Assembly: GCA_933207985.1 (NCBI GenBank)
Contig: OW240913.1
Span: forward strand, 330,409,960-330,473,959
Direction of reading: 5' to 3'
Origin: Pelobates cultripes
Lineage: Eukaryota > Chordata > Amphibia > Anura > Pelobatidae
Length of the DNA: 64,000 bases
Below, piece after piece: positions 35,120 through 47,693 of the stretch (the stretch's first letter is position 1; each line of letters opens with the position of its first letter). A program made the translations under genes and the position numbers. Under the pieces are notes generated by a model, which was not told where the DNA came from, did no database searches, and worked only from the letters and a program-made list of their open reading frames with translations.

Positions 35120-35857
35120 TAGGGGTAGGCAACTTCCAGAATTCCAGATATTGTGGACAACATCTCCCATGATGCTTTGCCAGCATTATGACTGTTAAAG
35201 GGACACTATAGTTACCAAAACAACTACAGCTTATTGTATTTGTTCTGTTGAGTAGAATCATTCCATTTAGGCTTTTTGCTGTAAACACTGTCTTTTCAGA
35301 GAAAATGCAGTGTTTATATTACAGCCTAGTGATAACTCCACTGGCCAGTGGATGGCTACTGGAGGTGTTTCCTGGGGTAGTGCTGCACACTATGCAGTAC
35401 TGCTATTCAGTGTCTCCACCCTCTGCATGCAGACACCAAACTTTCCTCATAGAGATGCATCGATTCAATGCCTCTGCATGAGGAGATGCTGATTGGCAAG
35501 GGCTGTGTTTGGCTTGCTCTGGCTCTGCCCCTGATCTGCCTCCTTGACAGTATTAGCCAATCCAATGCTTTCTTATGAGAATGCATTTGGATGAGCTCAG
35601 ATCAACACTTCTGATGAAGTCAGCTAAGCAGGCAGATCAGGGGCAGTGCCAGCAGCAGCAGACTAAAATAAAAGTAAGATTTTACTATATTTAGGGGGCA
35701 AGGGGGAGCAAGGGAGTGACAAGGGGCGCTAGATGGTAGTTTTAACACCATAGGGTCAGGAATACATGTTTGTGTTCCGGACCCTAGAGTGTCCCTTTAA
35801 AACATTTTGGGAAATATAGTCCTCAAAATCTAGAGAGCTAAAGGTTGCCTATCCCTG
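35120..35857. mobile_element. hAT-like MITE split by another transposon
   Basis: Outer ends TAGGGGTAGGCAACTTCC and GGTTGCCTATCCCTG are inverted relatives, and CACTATAG flanks both sides (35112-35119 and 35858-35865), an intact 8-bp duplication. The element itself is only about 140 bp. The remaining 598 bp (35199-35796) is a later insertion. Confidence 0.9.
35199..35796 (+). mobile_element. TTAA-type non-autonomous transposon, family A, nested
   Basis: Bounded by TTAA on both sides (35195-35198 and 35797-35800), with inverted ends AGGGACACTATAG and CTAGAGTGTCCCT. The interior matches 16029-16621 in reverse. It interrupts the hAT-like MITE at 35120-35857, so it is the younger of the two. TTAA duplication with a non-coding body suggests mobilisation by a piggyBac-like or Kolobok-like transposase. 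No transposase of that kind is in the window. Confidence 0.9.
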
Positions 35858-35865
35858 CACTATAG

Positions 35866-36250
35866 CATACATACAAACACACAAACAAGCCTAGAAGCCT
35901 AGATGTTGATATGCATACACAAACACACATTGACCTGCATACATAACCACACGATGGCACACATAAACAATCACTGACATGTATACATCGACACACCAAC
36001 AAGCATACACAAACATATGCTAAAACACAATCATGGACACATATTAACACAGACACACTGACTTGCATAAACATACACACCCACACGTTAACATGCATCC
36101 AAAAATTCATGCATTGATATGCATAGATACACAATAACATGCATACACTGACACACATTGACATTCATACACAGATTCCCAATTATACACAGCACAGACA
36201 CACAATGACACACACACACAAACACACAGATTCACACTAACACATAGGTA
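35866..36250. repeat. Degenerate ACACA/ATGCATAC tandem region
   Basis: Imperfect units such as ACATGCATACACAAACACAC repeat at variable spacing of roughly 20-40 bp. The long minus-strand frame here, rich in C and V, is a low-complexity artefact. Confidence 0.8.
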
Positions 36251-37129
36251 CAAATAAACCCATTCACACATAAAATATCTATCTTCTCTTGCTTACTGCT
36301 CTTTGAGCAAAAATAACTATCCATGGAGTCTACTACACTGCAGTACAGCCTCTCCCCCCCCCCCCACCCTTAGCTCTAAGATAGAACAGATTGAGGGTGA
36401 CTGGATATGGCATCACAATCCAGTACCCACTTTCATTGACATGTGACTGTGCTTTGGTGAGCCCTGAGGGTAAGGGACAATCATGTGAGTTCAACAGTCA
36501 GATATCTTAATTACCCTACTAGGCTCTCCAATGTTTGTGTGAAAGCTCCTGTCTTGTTTCTCCTACATGTGTGTTGCCTCTCAAGGAATGATGTTGAGGT
36601 CCAGACACCGGCTCACCCTATTCAGAAGGCAGCACAGGATTGAAGGCATTCCCCCCCCTCCCCCCCATAATAAATGGATCGCCATTATGTATCTTTTTAA
36701 TAAAACATTTTTTGGTATGGACTGTGATATTTATTGTTCATTTTGTATCCTGTCTTCATGGAGCTAAAGGCTCCTTTCTCTTAAAATTAAATAGTATAAA
36801 CTATTTAGCTGCATAATAATAATAGCTGGAATATTTATGCACTTTTTATTATTTCGAAACCAAAATTTTCAGTATTATAATATTTACATGCTGTGTATAA
36901 AAAAATGTGTAAAGTTGACATGGCTCATTTTTCCAATTTTTGCATCCTTAAAGACTTGAGAATGTTATGTGCAGGTTGCCTATAGCCAGCATGGGTAATA
37001 CTTGACAGCCCTAATTATCCTTCAATCCTAATCTATTCATAACTAGAAACATTTTCAATGGCTCCATTGAGGAAAGGTTCTAAAAATGATGTGCCGTTAT
37101 GAATGTAGCATTGTCATAAGATTTCAAAA
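36251..37129. other. No gene; poly-C tracts
   Basis: C-runs occur at 36354-36366 and 36651-36665. A short palindromic end at about 36825 is AT-rich. Nothing else is identifiable. Confidence 0.4.
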
Positions 37130-37201
37130 CTATTTAAGGACCAAACTTCTGAAATAAAAGGGAATCATGACATGTCACACATGTCATGTGTCTTTAAGGG
37201 G
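37130..37201. mobile_element. 72-bp palindromic micro-MITE (copy 2)
   Basis: Matches 55785-55856 along its length, including AAGGACCAAACTTCTG and the central CATGACATGTCACACATGTC. TTAA follows its right end; the left terminus is mutated. Confidence 0.82.
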
Positions 37202-37205
37202 TTAA

Positions 37206-38067
37206 GGGCAAAATCTGATTGTGTATAATCTGCTATTACTAAAACCCAAATAGTTATTTATTTACTGCAGAAGCATAGCAATTACTTCTTATGTCCTTCA
37301 CAATCATTAAATAAAAACATCATTAACCTTTTAGCCTGATGATACTAAATTAGTAATTACACGTCTGCTTTACATCCTCAACAAAATAAAAGAAAGAAGG
37401 AGGAGGAAAAACTCAGGAAGACACATGAGGTCAACACCAAATCTTTGTATTCTGGATATGAGCGCACTTGGAACAATGTTGCTGTGTGATGTTTATAGAA
37501 CCCCTAGATGTAAACCCGTCTTACAGCTGTGCGACTTAATCTCAACACATGCTACTCCTTCCAGCTGCTTCTTTGCTTCATTTGTGAAATGACAGAATTA
37601 TTTCCATAGTTTATAGTTTTAGATACATTATTTCTGGAACCGTGCGGGAAAGGAAAACACAACCCATGTTTGTTTCTGGAAAGCCATATAAATAATCTGC
37701 CTATCCGTGGAGCTGTCATGATGGGGCTAGTTCCCCAAACAAAATAATAAACTGACATATGCTAAATTCAAAACCTTTTGTCAATCTGGAGGCTGCATTG
37801 GATGATTACTCAATGAGACTTACTGCCATATAAACACATACACAACACTACAATGGTTGTCTTACTTCAAATTAGAAATAGCGTAATATACACGGAAGCC
37901 CACTCTTCTGCATTGTTACCTGTCTAACTATTTCTTGATGTGAGCAAAATAAAATAAAAAATATATATATTCAGATCCCAAGTAACTCTACATTAAATAA
38001 TGTTACAGATGCCAGAAACAGCAACAGTTGTATAAATTGCACACCACATATTTACTAACCCCAGTTA
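37206..38067. other. No recognisable feature
   Basis: AT-rich; nothing identifiable. Confidence 0.45.
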
Positions 38068-38075
38068 CCCTACAC

Positions 38076-38224
38076 CAGGGGTGCCCAAAAGGTAGATTCC
38101 CAGATGTTGTAGAACTGTAGCTTCCATGATGTTTTGTAATTCTAAAGCATTTTTAAAGGCATGCAAAGCATCATGGCAGTTACAGTTCTACAACATCTGG
38201 GGATCTATCGTTTGGGCACCCCTG
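38076..38224. mobile_element. hAT-like palindromic MITE, 149 bp, with 8-bp target duplication
   Basis: Ends CAGGGGTGCCCAAA and TTTGGGCACCCCTG are perfect inverted repeats, continuing inward through matching arms around AGATGTTGTAGAACTGTA. CCCTACAC is present on both sides (38068-38075 and 38225-38232). This is the best preserved copy of its group in the window. Confidence 0.95.
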
Positions 38225-38235
38225 CCCTACACCAT

Positions 38236-39217
38236 TGTCAGGATCCTATCTTGACAACCAGGAATATGTTTTTTTTTCTTCTATTTTAGTTTTTTGCAAT
38301 GCCAGTTTTCCACCATAAGTGGACAATCCTCAGTCTCTCACACCTGCCTAAAATAATCACCTGATCTATGCTATAAAAGGTTACACCTGACTAAACCAAT
38401 GGGCCTTCACAATGAGAGAATTTGTTGTTTTAAACCTGACAAGTCTTCTGCTCCTGGCTCATGCAGAGAAACCTGCTCAAATCTGATTTACTTTGAACCA
38501 TCTTGATCTACTCTTCAAACCTGCTTGTTTCGAGTCTGCTCTTCTCAAAGAAGCTTGGTAAAACAAAGCCTGATCACTAATATCACCCGGCTTTAATTTT
38601 TACTGGACTTTTAATACCAATGTACCTTATTGCTTTTGTTCTATTGGACATTTAACCGGATCCATCACAACTTACCTGGATAATACTGACTATCCATACT
38701 TGATTGCTTCAATCCTGAGTACCTTTACTGCAATTATCTATAACTACATTACTGCCTTCAACCAAAGGACTCCGATTTACTAAATGTCTATTTAACTTGA
38801 TTTCATAATACTTTCATATTCTGTTTATCTCTGTTCCATTATATATTGTATGTCTCTTACCTATAATTTCTTATAGGTCTTTCCTCTCATATTATACCTG
38901 TTACCTGATGTGCTACTTATTGGCATATTGCCTAACTCCTTATTTCTCCTGGGGCATATTGCCTTACTCATAATTTCTATAACCACTTACTTCCTCCTAA
39001 CCTATTATTTCACTTATATGTTTTCCTCTTACTATTATACTTGCCTATAATCCTTTTTATAGGTTCTGCTTTCTCCCTCTGTCTTTATTGTTCCTTTTCC
39101 CTTTATATTCTGTTACTCTTATTGTTTCCTTGTCTAAACACGCCTAAAGTTTAAAATAAAGAACCCCAAGTCAACCATGGCATAAGTCTCCTCTCTGACC
39201 TACTCAGAAACATGGCA
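38236..39217 (+). mobile_element. Solo LTR, Ty3/gypsy-like
   Basis: Begins TGTCAGGATCC, ends CATGGCA, and has ACCAT on each side (38231-38235 and 39218-39222), the 5-bp duplication expected for Ty3/gypsy elements. Inside are a TATA-like CTATAAAAGG near 38371 and AATAAA near 39156, in the right order for promoter and polyadenylation. At 982 bp with no internal coding part, it is what recombination between two LTRs leaves behind. It starts only a few bases after the MITE duplication at 38225-38232. Confidence 0.8.
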
Positions 39218-39222
39218 ACCAT

Positions 39223-42200
39223 TGATGATAACTCTATGGTTGCACTGTTGCCACTGGCATTTAGAGGCTGTGGCACTCAGTACTTGTGTACACTGTAACC
39301 GAAAGTCTCAGAAGTCTAGTGTAGCAGGGGTCGGGGAAGGCATATTAAAATTAAATGCAAGAAGAAAGTACATCAAAAAGTATATATTTTTCTAAATAAT
39401 CATTATAAGACGCATAACTTCAGGACAATCTGGGGCCAGTCCAAGTTACCAGAAGTACTGAATGTGCAACAAATCAAATTACAGTATCAGCCCTCTGTGT
39501 CTGAGCATCAATCAAGTCCTGAGAAACCGATGACAAGAAGTAAATTAACTAGAATTACAAACTAACAAACGCCATGATATTTGAGTCAAAGCAACCACAG
39601 AGGCCTACCTTTCTCACAAAAAAGTCTGCTGAGGCACCTGTTCACACACTTCCAGTAAATTATTAGTCATCGAAAAATACACTGGAGCAGGAGATTATGT
39701 CTATGCTATACCAAGAGGTTTGTTTGATTATACAACTGTCTAAACAGTGAGTAATAGCACAGGGGTTATCCAAGGTGCCTAACAAGTGTCTATTGCAGAA
39801 ACAATATCAGACAAACATATAATAGATTTGGATGGCAGCACCATTGCATAAATAGTAAAACATTTTCAGAAATCGGAGCATGCAGCAGATATTAGATGTC
39901 AGTAAACTTAAATGGAAATCAGCAAACCAGAATTAAATGCAAGGGAAAAAGTTGCCAATAACAAGATAATATGAGAAGATTTATAAGAGTAAGCATGATG
40001 ACAAATGAGTTATAAATACCAAAAAACGTTGCACTTGGAATACTCAACATACAAAATGCTTCACAAATCCAAATCTAAAAATAATATCACAAAATATAAT
40101 AGTCCAGATGATCTTTAGCAACCAGTATGGTGATCAACAAAATAAATATTAAACCTGTGGGGGTCCAATTTACATTTACCATAGCCCCCTGTCACCCTGC
40201 CTCTGGGTTTTAATGGCTCCACTGGAGAGGGAACTGGAAGTGTTAACTGCCACACAATATCCTGAGCTTTAATCTTGAATGAAAAGGAAGGAAAAAAACA
40301 AAACAAAATGGTGCAGTATCAAATTAATCTTGTCTTGGTGGGATTTCTTACTATCTCACTTCACAAGTATTTCAAAATGCTGATGAAAGCATCTTGTTCC
40401 GGGTTCCGACTGCCGGCTTGTCTTCGATTCACCTCCTGCTAACGTTCAGTGTGACGCATTTCTCCCGTTCATCATGTCACATTGCACGTCAGCGGGTAAG
40501 TTGCATTCTGGCTTTTGGGGCACGCCTTTCTGGAGGGTTGCAGATAATCTGTGACCTCTCTCATGGCACATCTGGTTTCCCCTACAGTTTGAACACCAAC
40601 CACTGTGACTCTGTCCACTTATTTGATGCGACACGTGCGTGCTGATGTCATAATGCCGATGACATCACACAACATAGAATTGACTGGGCTATTGTCTCTG
40701 ACTTTTCCTGATTTCTGCTTTCCCTGTATCTGGCTTTCCCATGACTATTCTCTATTTGGTTACGTAAAGCCCGGCCACACTAAGGGCAGTGAAACGTTAC
40801 ACACTCCATATTTCATGAGACACTGTGTGTGTTGGGTTGCACTATCCTGAAAGTATCTAGCACTTAAAGAGTTAAAATTTAAAAGCTCAGAATGGTATTA
40901 GTTGTTTCTTTTACATTTGTTTTATGCTTTAGATCTAATCAACTTTTAAATCATGGCAGATAAAACGAACACTAAGTGCTTTCAAGCTAAGGTGTTTGAA
41001 TAGAATTTTACCGAGTAAGCAAAGTGTTGGAACTCTAGCAGTAAGAAAATGGAAAAGTTACCTTTGTAATGAGGGGAAGGAGACATTACTTTACGTTTTA
41101 TTAACAGACCGGCTGTTATGTACGAGCTGGCACTGAAGTCTGCATCAAGAGAAATCAAGCCATTGGTTTCTCTTCACTTAGATGAACTTTATTTCATTTT
41201 ATTTTTTACTCTCTTAGTTAGTATGTTGGATTTAGGCTTTTCATTCGAGAAATGCATTATATTCCCCCTTTTTTTTTTTGTAAATATAATGCAATTTTAG
41301 TCCTTGCTTTTCTTGGATGTCTAAAAGTAGCTGTGATAATGGAAAAATATACCCGAAATACATTAGTTCACATTGCTGTAAATGAAGTACCCACAGAAGA
41401 GGACTGCATTAGACACAGCACTTCTTCCTGTGAAACGCTGAGGACACATGCAATTAAAAGTCAGACCATTTCATTTTGGTAATTGTGTTACCAGTGAACT
41501 TACTAGAATGACTTTAGAAAAAGCTTCCAAGACTTGAGATCTTAACAAACTCGTGTTCATCAACCTGCATGATTGACATTTTTAAAACTAGATGGGAGAT
41601 GATATTTGCTCCAACAGAAATATTTCATCTAGCCCTCAGGGCTCATATATATATATCAGAATACATATATATCATAAATCATCGCTCTTAAATTAGTATT
41701 GCCCTGAGAGATGGTAAAGCAGAGTTGCCAGTTGTGCGACACCTTTTGAAAAAGACATCAATTGCCCATATTGAAGTGTATGGCGGTAGACTATGTACCA
41801 CCACTGTGATGGGTAGGTGATAGGAGCAAAATTCCCCTACAAAGGGAAATCCATTGGATTCATGCACTAAATACAGTATTCCCTAGTGGAATGAATGAGA
41901 AGTATTCACGGTCTCTTTTCCTATGAACATTAAGCCTGCTTTGTGGTCCCCGCAAGTATGGGTTGGAGCTCTGTTAATGGAGCAATTTCCAAAGGAAATA
42001 GTGCAGATAAATCACTGTCCACCATCTATTTTATTTTTCTATGTTGAACTTTTGAAAAAGGTTTTCAGTGGTTACAGTTGGGGTTTGTTTGCATACCACA
42101 AATTACTGCAAATTGTTACATAGTTACCAGTGATAACCCCAAGGAATTCTGAAGGCAATTTAAATACAGATATTGTTAGTTTTTGATGTCCTAGAGAGGT

Positions 42201-42774
42201 TAGATAGGAATATGTGTTAGTTCTGGGTTTTATAATAGCAGTGAGGGACCCCTAAATTAAATCATGTTGTATAACCAGTTGCAATATCGACAAACCTTTA
42301 GCAAAAAGTAGCAACTTGTTGTGAAGCCTCTACAAATTTCATTAGCAGGGTTGAGCGATGGACTACAACCCCCATCAGCCTCGATCAATTGCCCCTAGTA
42401 TAAGCAGAGAGTGCATCTATAGGGTGTTGCCACAGGGTATTATAACCAAGCATTGAAGGGATCGGAGGGTCCAGCCAGAAGCCAGGACACCCCCTAAATT
42501 TAGCCAGAGAAGCTTTATCACTCTCATCAGGCACGGTCAACCAGAGACTTTACATATGAAGAGTGGGCAGTAGTTTTATGAAAGGAATTATCTAACTGAA
42601 AGATCCTTTAAGTATTAATTGTTTTTATTCAAATTTTTGTCAAATATTTGTTGGTATGCTATAGGGCATTTTGTGGCACAGGCTTCCCAGCTTAGGATGG
42701 CATTCTGGCATTAGTGGAGGAGAATCCGTTCATGTTCGTGAATAGGGAGCCTGAACTGCAAGCAACCACCCTCA
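39223..42774. other. No gene recognised
   Basis: A long stretch without a supported gene. The part at 40390-40800 is richer in GC and CpG than its surroundings and may be a decayed LTR or other mobile element, but I see no termini. Short AT repeats occur near 41650. Small reading frames have no recognisable domain. Confidence 0.45.
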
Positions 42775-43890
42775 GTTCTCTTCATAGTACATTCGACCTG
42801 TGCTACATTATCATTCTGTTTCAGTACATTCTGCCTATGTTCGACCATGCTACAAATTCATCATGGTTTCAGTACATTCAACCTCAATTCAGCCATGCTA
42901 TGTAATCACATATGTCAGTACATTTGGCCTATGTTCAGCCAGACTACAAATAATTTTAGTTTAGTGCACACTCTGACATGTTCGGCCATGATACATAAAT
43001 TCGACCTACATTCAGCCATGCTACATATATTTGACCTTCTTTCAGCCACACTACATTTGGTTTCAGCGCTTTGAGCCTGCATTTGACTGTTACATCTTCG
43101 TTTAGGTTTAGTACATATATTCTACATTCAACCACACTACATTTTTATTTGGGTCATTACATTTAATCTATGCTTGGCCACACTACAATATTCATTTATT
43201 ACATTCGGCCTATTTTCAGCCGCGATATATCTTGTGCTGGCTCAGTACTTCAGCCTACGTTCGGTCAAGCATTATAGATATTTTGGTTTACTATATTTAG
43301 CCTTTGTTCAACCATACTCCATTTTTGGTTTAGTACTTTAAGCCTACATTTGGCCACACAAAAATTTTACTTTTTATTTAGCACTCTAGGCCTACATTCA
43401 GTCAATCTATTTTTCAGGTTCCACTCAGTACATTCGGCCACTCTACTTTTTCACCTTAATTTAGGTACATTCAGTTGACATTTGGCAATGCTACATAATC
43501 ACCTTGGTTTAATACATTACACTTATGTTCAGCCATGCTACATTTTCACTCGATTCAGTACATTCGACTATGTTCTGCTGTGCTACATAGTCCCTTTTGT
43601 TTTAGTACACTGGTTCTCAACCCAGTCCTCAAATACCCCCTACCAGTCCAGGATTTAGGGATTACCCTGCTGTGTCTAAAGTTTTTTTTTTCTGAAATCA
43701 CTTTAGACACAACAGGGTAATCCCTAAATCCTGGACTGTTAGGGGGTATTTGAGGACTGGGTTGGGAAGCCCTCGTTTAGTACATTCAGCCATGTTCGTC
43801 CACACTACATTTTCACTTTGGTTCAGTACATTAGGCCTATGTTTGGCTATGCTGCATAGTCACGGTGGTCAGTCCAATCTGCTGTGTTTG
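42775..43890. repeat. Degenerate tandem array, about 45-bp unit
   Basis: Many diverged copies of a unit built from GTTTAGTACATTCGGCCTAT followed by GTTCAGCCATGCTACAT and a variable T-rich linker. The copies drift strongly in sequence and length, so the array is old. It is interrupted by the MITE at 43609-43775. Confidence 0.85.
43609..43775. mobile_element. hAT-like palindromic MITE, 167 bp, with 8-bp target duplication
   Basis: A near-perfect fold-back. The arms share CCCAACCCAGTCCTCAAATA, then ACCCCCTA and CAGTCCAGGATTTAGGGATT. TTTAGTAC flanks both sides (43601-43608 and 43776-43783). The target is itself a motif of the surrounding tandem array. Distantly related to the element at 483-619. 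Confidence 0.95.
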
Positions 43891-43915
43891 GCCAAGCTTT
43901 CATTATATTATTTAA

Positions 43916-44324
43916 GGGACACTATAGTCACCAGAACAACTACAGTTTAATGTAGTTCTTATGGTAAGTAGAAACAGTCCCTGCAGGCATTTTAATGTAA
44001 ACACTGTCTTTTCAGAGCCTAGTAACACCTCTAGTGGCCACTCCTCAGACGGCCACTAGAGATGCTTCCTGGGGCACAATGTGTAGCACTGCATGGAGAC
44101 GCTGAGCTTTTCCCATAGCATTGTGATTGGCTGATATCATCAATTCTGATAATGTGAGCCAAGGAGGTGGATTGGGGGTGGAGCCACTGCCGGTGGTGCT
44201 GAAAATAAGGTGTGTTTTCAAGCTATTTAAGGGGGATTAGGGCACAAAGGAGGCTCGCATGTTTTTTAACACTACATGGTCAGGAAAAAACATTTGTGTT
44301 CCTGTTCCTATATTGTTCCTGTAA
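43916..44324 (+). mobile_element. TTAA-type non-autonomous transposon, family A, shortened
   Basis: TTAA at 43912-43915 is followed by GGGACACTATAGTCACCAGA. The interior shares GTAAACACTGTCTTTTCAGA and GGTCAGGAA blocks with the copies at 16029 and 35199 but is about 190 bp shorter. The right end is ATATTGTTCCTGTAA, decayed. Confidence 0.78.
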
Positions 44325-44882
44325 GCCTTGTCTAGCCACCTGACACTAGGCATTTACATATAATTTTGTTATGTTATCGGTTAGTACCAGGACTGCAGAT
44401 AAGCTTCTACTGTATGGTTTGTTTTTTTTTAAATGTTTTATATTTTTGTGATATGTTTAGGATATGCATACAGCTAGAGGCATGTTACGCTACATTTTAA
44501 GTGCATACCAAAAGAAAAGTAGAAGGAAAGGTGCCATACAAACATAACGTGATTCACATAAAAGCATTTATTCCTATCTAGCTAGGATTAATCTAGGGAT
44601 ATCTGCACTGATGTGATTTGGACTCTTCAGGAACATTAAGTTAAGTTGCTTCAGCTGGGGGGAGACTAGTGTCCCGAGAGAAAATTGCGTGTGTCTCTTG
44701 TTTCAGAGCACCATGATGTGGTAAAGTAGGATTCCCCGTCGGCTGAAAATATAACACAGAATGTAACGTAAATGAGAAAACCTAGGAAACAATCCTTGGT
44801 AGAGGGCCTATATCTAGCACTAACAGATTATTAATAACTGTTGGAGCAATCAGTGGGTGCACGCCACCGCCATCAGCAGGTT
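44325..44882. other. No recognisable feature; possible 3' part of a LINE
   Basis: Lies downstream (minus strand) of the ORF1 remnant at 44883-45182 and may be its 3' region, but I see no diagnostic signal. Confidence 0.35.
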
Positions 44883-45182
44883 TCAAGTACCCTTGGATGT
44901 CCATGCCGCAGCTTTACGCTGCTGCTTGGGGTAAAATGGCTGGATGTTAACCACATCCCATAATGGAGAGTTGCCAGAGATGATTGCTTCAAGTCTCGGT
45001 GCTGTGTCAGGTACAGGTATGTCCAGTGCCTTGAGAAATCGTTCTGCTTCAGAGAGCTGTGTGAGGTGAATGCGCTTCTCGTTATGCTGTACTGACAGCT
45101 TTCGTCCCAGTCCCCAGCAGTATCTGACACCTTTGTCCCCTAGCATCTTAGTGACCAGTTGCAGGGAGTGTCTCCAGAGCAT
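44883..45182 (-). pseudogene. L1-like ORF1p C-terminal fragment
   Basis: The minus-strand frame reads LVTKMLGDKGVRYCWGLGRK, a hydrophilic stretch, then AERFLKALDIP. This lines up with AYRWLTPRTLLVTKDGRTYK and AFLTTLGL in the ORF1 remnant at 49217-49603. Both resemble the C-terminal domain of L1-type ORF1 proteins, which bind LINE RNA. No upstream ORF1 part and no reverse transcriptase are seen. Confidence 0.6.
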
Positions 45183-47144
45183 TGTGTACCTAGAAAGGCT
45201 GTTAAAGAAGGAGAGGTCTGAGCCTTCAAAGTGATAGGCAAGTTACCACGCTAGGGAATCGCTTCTAGAAAACTACCTCCCACCTTACGACAACCACTTG
45301 CTCTACAGAACTTTAGGCTTAGCTTGGTCTCGCTGTTTGTCATAAATAATATATTTTCAGCTTTTCGTGCAATTATATAGGTATCCTGGGAGGCCAACTC
45401 CCATCCTCATCTATGGAGGTATTTTGCCCCTCAACCCAAATCATAGTTAGTGCCTTGCATCTCCACCTTCTTGGCAAAATAGTTAGGACCTCACTTGTCA
45501 TAGTCAATCTATCCTGAATCTCTTTAATCATCACGAAGAAGCAAACACCTTGCCATGACACTTGGTGGCATACTGACCCAACTACCCAACTCATAGATAG
45601 AGTCTCTCATAGCCACTTGGCAACTAGTTCGATTTCCAAGTCACCGGTTTTAGCTTTATTGTTTTGCCGCTTGCATTACATAGGTCAGCCAGTACCTGAC
45701 TGTTATACAGTTGCACCCATTAACAGGTTTTCTGTTTTAGGTATGGTTAGAACTGCCGCTACAACACATGGAATTACAGAAGGGAGGAGACAAAGAACAA
45801 CGCTTTATGAGTCAACTAGCATTCTGATGATTAGTTTCAGGTCCAGTTTTGGAAGATGTACCAAGACACAAGATTTGGGAAGGCACCACTCACAGCACCT
45901 CTCACATCCAATACATTGTCTTACAATTAGCATAGTTTCATGTTTTCTACATTCTGCACTGGGTTACAGTATCATTTTTGCTTAATTTCACCAATTAATT
46001 ACATCTTTAAGTCCTTGATATTTATCTTCCTAACATCCTGGAAGGTTTCGGCAGTATGTAACAGTTGCTGTATCAGTTAAGGTAAATATAAGCCTACTCA
46101 TAGGGGGTTCTTTATAAATTATGTAGTTAAGAGTTTAGTTAGTTTTTAATATTTTTGCCCTCTTTTTCAGACATGTGTAATTCAATATCCTAATCCCACT
46201 TAATGCCTCGATCAAATTTTTTGGGTAAAGCTTTTCAAATGTTTTAACATTTTTGGATAAACATTTAAAATGATTTAATATTTGAAAAATATTTTAATAT
46301 TATTCATATTATTGAATCATTTGAAAAGAATAACCAAAAATATTAAATTCAGGCCTTAATGCCATCATCAATTATTTTTTTCCCAGGAGATTGAGTGAAA
46401 TTTTTATGCAGATCTTTACTTTACAATTTGAAGGCCAATTGTGGAATGAATCTTATCTGCATAAATAGAGCTGAGCATTTTCTTCAGTTTTAACCTGTTA
46501 CATAATCAAATATGCCTTTGGCGATTCCCATAGAATCACTTAAATGAAACTTAAGTTTTTGGAATTATTTAACAGAACGCTACAGTGTACAAACAATGGA
46601 TGTTTTATTCAGCATAGTTAATATGTTTCACACAATCCCCACAATCTACGTATAGTTCCAGGTAGATTTCAGGAATTTAAAGGAAGGTCATTACGGAAAT
46701 GGGTGATGATTAGGTAAATTAATTTTAAGAGAACATTATATAATTTTGCATTTGTTTTCTTTCAATCATAAAGATTGCACCAACTACTCATGCACATTGT
46801 TCTTCAAACCTGCGCATACCAGTTTTCAAAGAACAAAGTACTTTTCACTTGGTTATTTTATTTAAAGGGAAACAATATAACATTGTATTTAATATGTCCT
46901 TGTGGTTAAGAATCTTGATTGAAATTGTCTAAAATGAACATATCACTCTGGGGAGGAGGTTACTTTTACTGCATTTAAGTGCCCAAAATAGGACATGTGA
47001 AGGACAATCTGTGACTTCATATGTACATGCAAGGTACGCAACAGCAGAACAAAATTTAATTTAAAAGTTTTAAATGATCAGAAAGTACTTATATGCACAA
47101 ATACTCTAAAAAGGAATATTTCCAGCGCTTGAGGGATTAAAGAC
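45183..47144. other. No recognisable feature
   Basis: AT-rich, with small frames that show no domain. The block at 46230-46330 is an AT-rich low-complexity stretch of ATTTAATATTT-like motifs. Confidence 0.45.
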
Positions 47145-47693
47145 TAATTTCTTTTTATTTATTTTTTTAATTCTTTATTTTTCAATGCTTTATTAGAGAT
47201 ACATACTTGTCTGGGTATGCCACAACAGCATATGCATAAAATATAGCAAGATAATCGTACTCCAAACGTTTAGCGATTTAAGCTAAAACAAACAATGCAC
47301 ATTTTGGTTTACGGGCTGGTTGGTTATAACGAGTTGTCCGCCTTTACACTATGGGTGTGTGGGGAGACTAAGGAGAGCGGTGCAATGGTTCAGCACCTGG
47401 GTGGTAGTGTGTCACTGGTACAGGGTTTGGGCTTGGAAGCCCCCTGTCCCTTTGAGTGGTCAAGTCGATTAGGCTGTGTTGTGGTGTAAGGGCTGGGTGT
47501 CATGAAGTCATCTATTTGTAGATGGAGTGTGATGTGGAGCGTGGGCGTCTATGTTTAGCCTGATATGACTGCTTAGTGTGGCTATGTGACTTCCATAAGC
47601 TAGTGGTATTGGGAGCGGTGCTCCATCGTTTACTATGCCCTTTAACCCCAGGGCATTGGTGGGGGGTTTGTTATCGGAGCGTGGAATAGCCAC

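Noticed and set aside
35838..36164. A 108-codon minus-strand frame rich in C, V and M
   Set aside because: Low-complexity product of the degenerate ACACA repeat.
40390..40800. CpG island or gene promoter
   Set aside because: GC content is raised only moderately, no exon or splice pattern follows, and decayed mobile DNA is equally likely.
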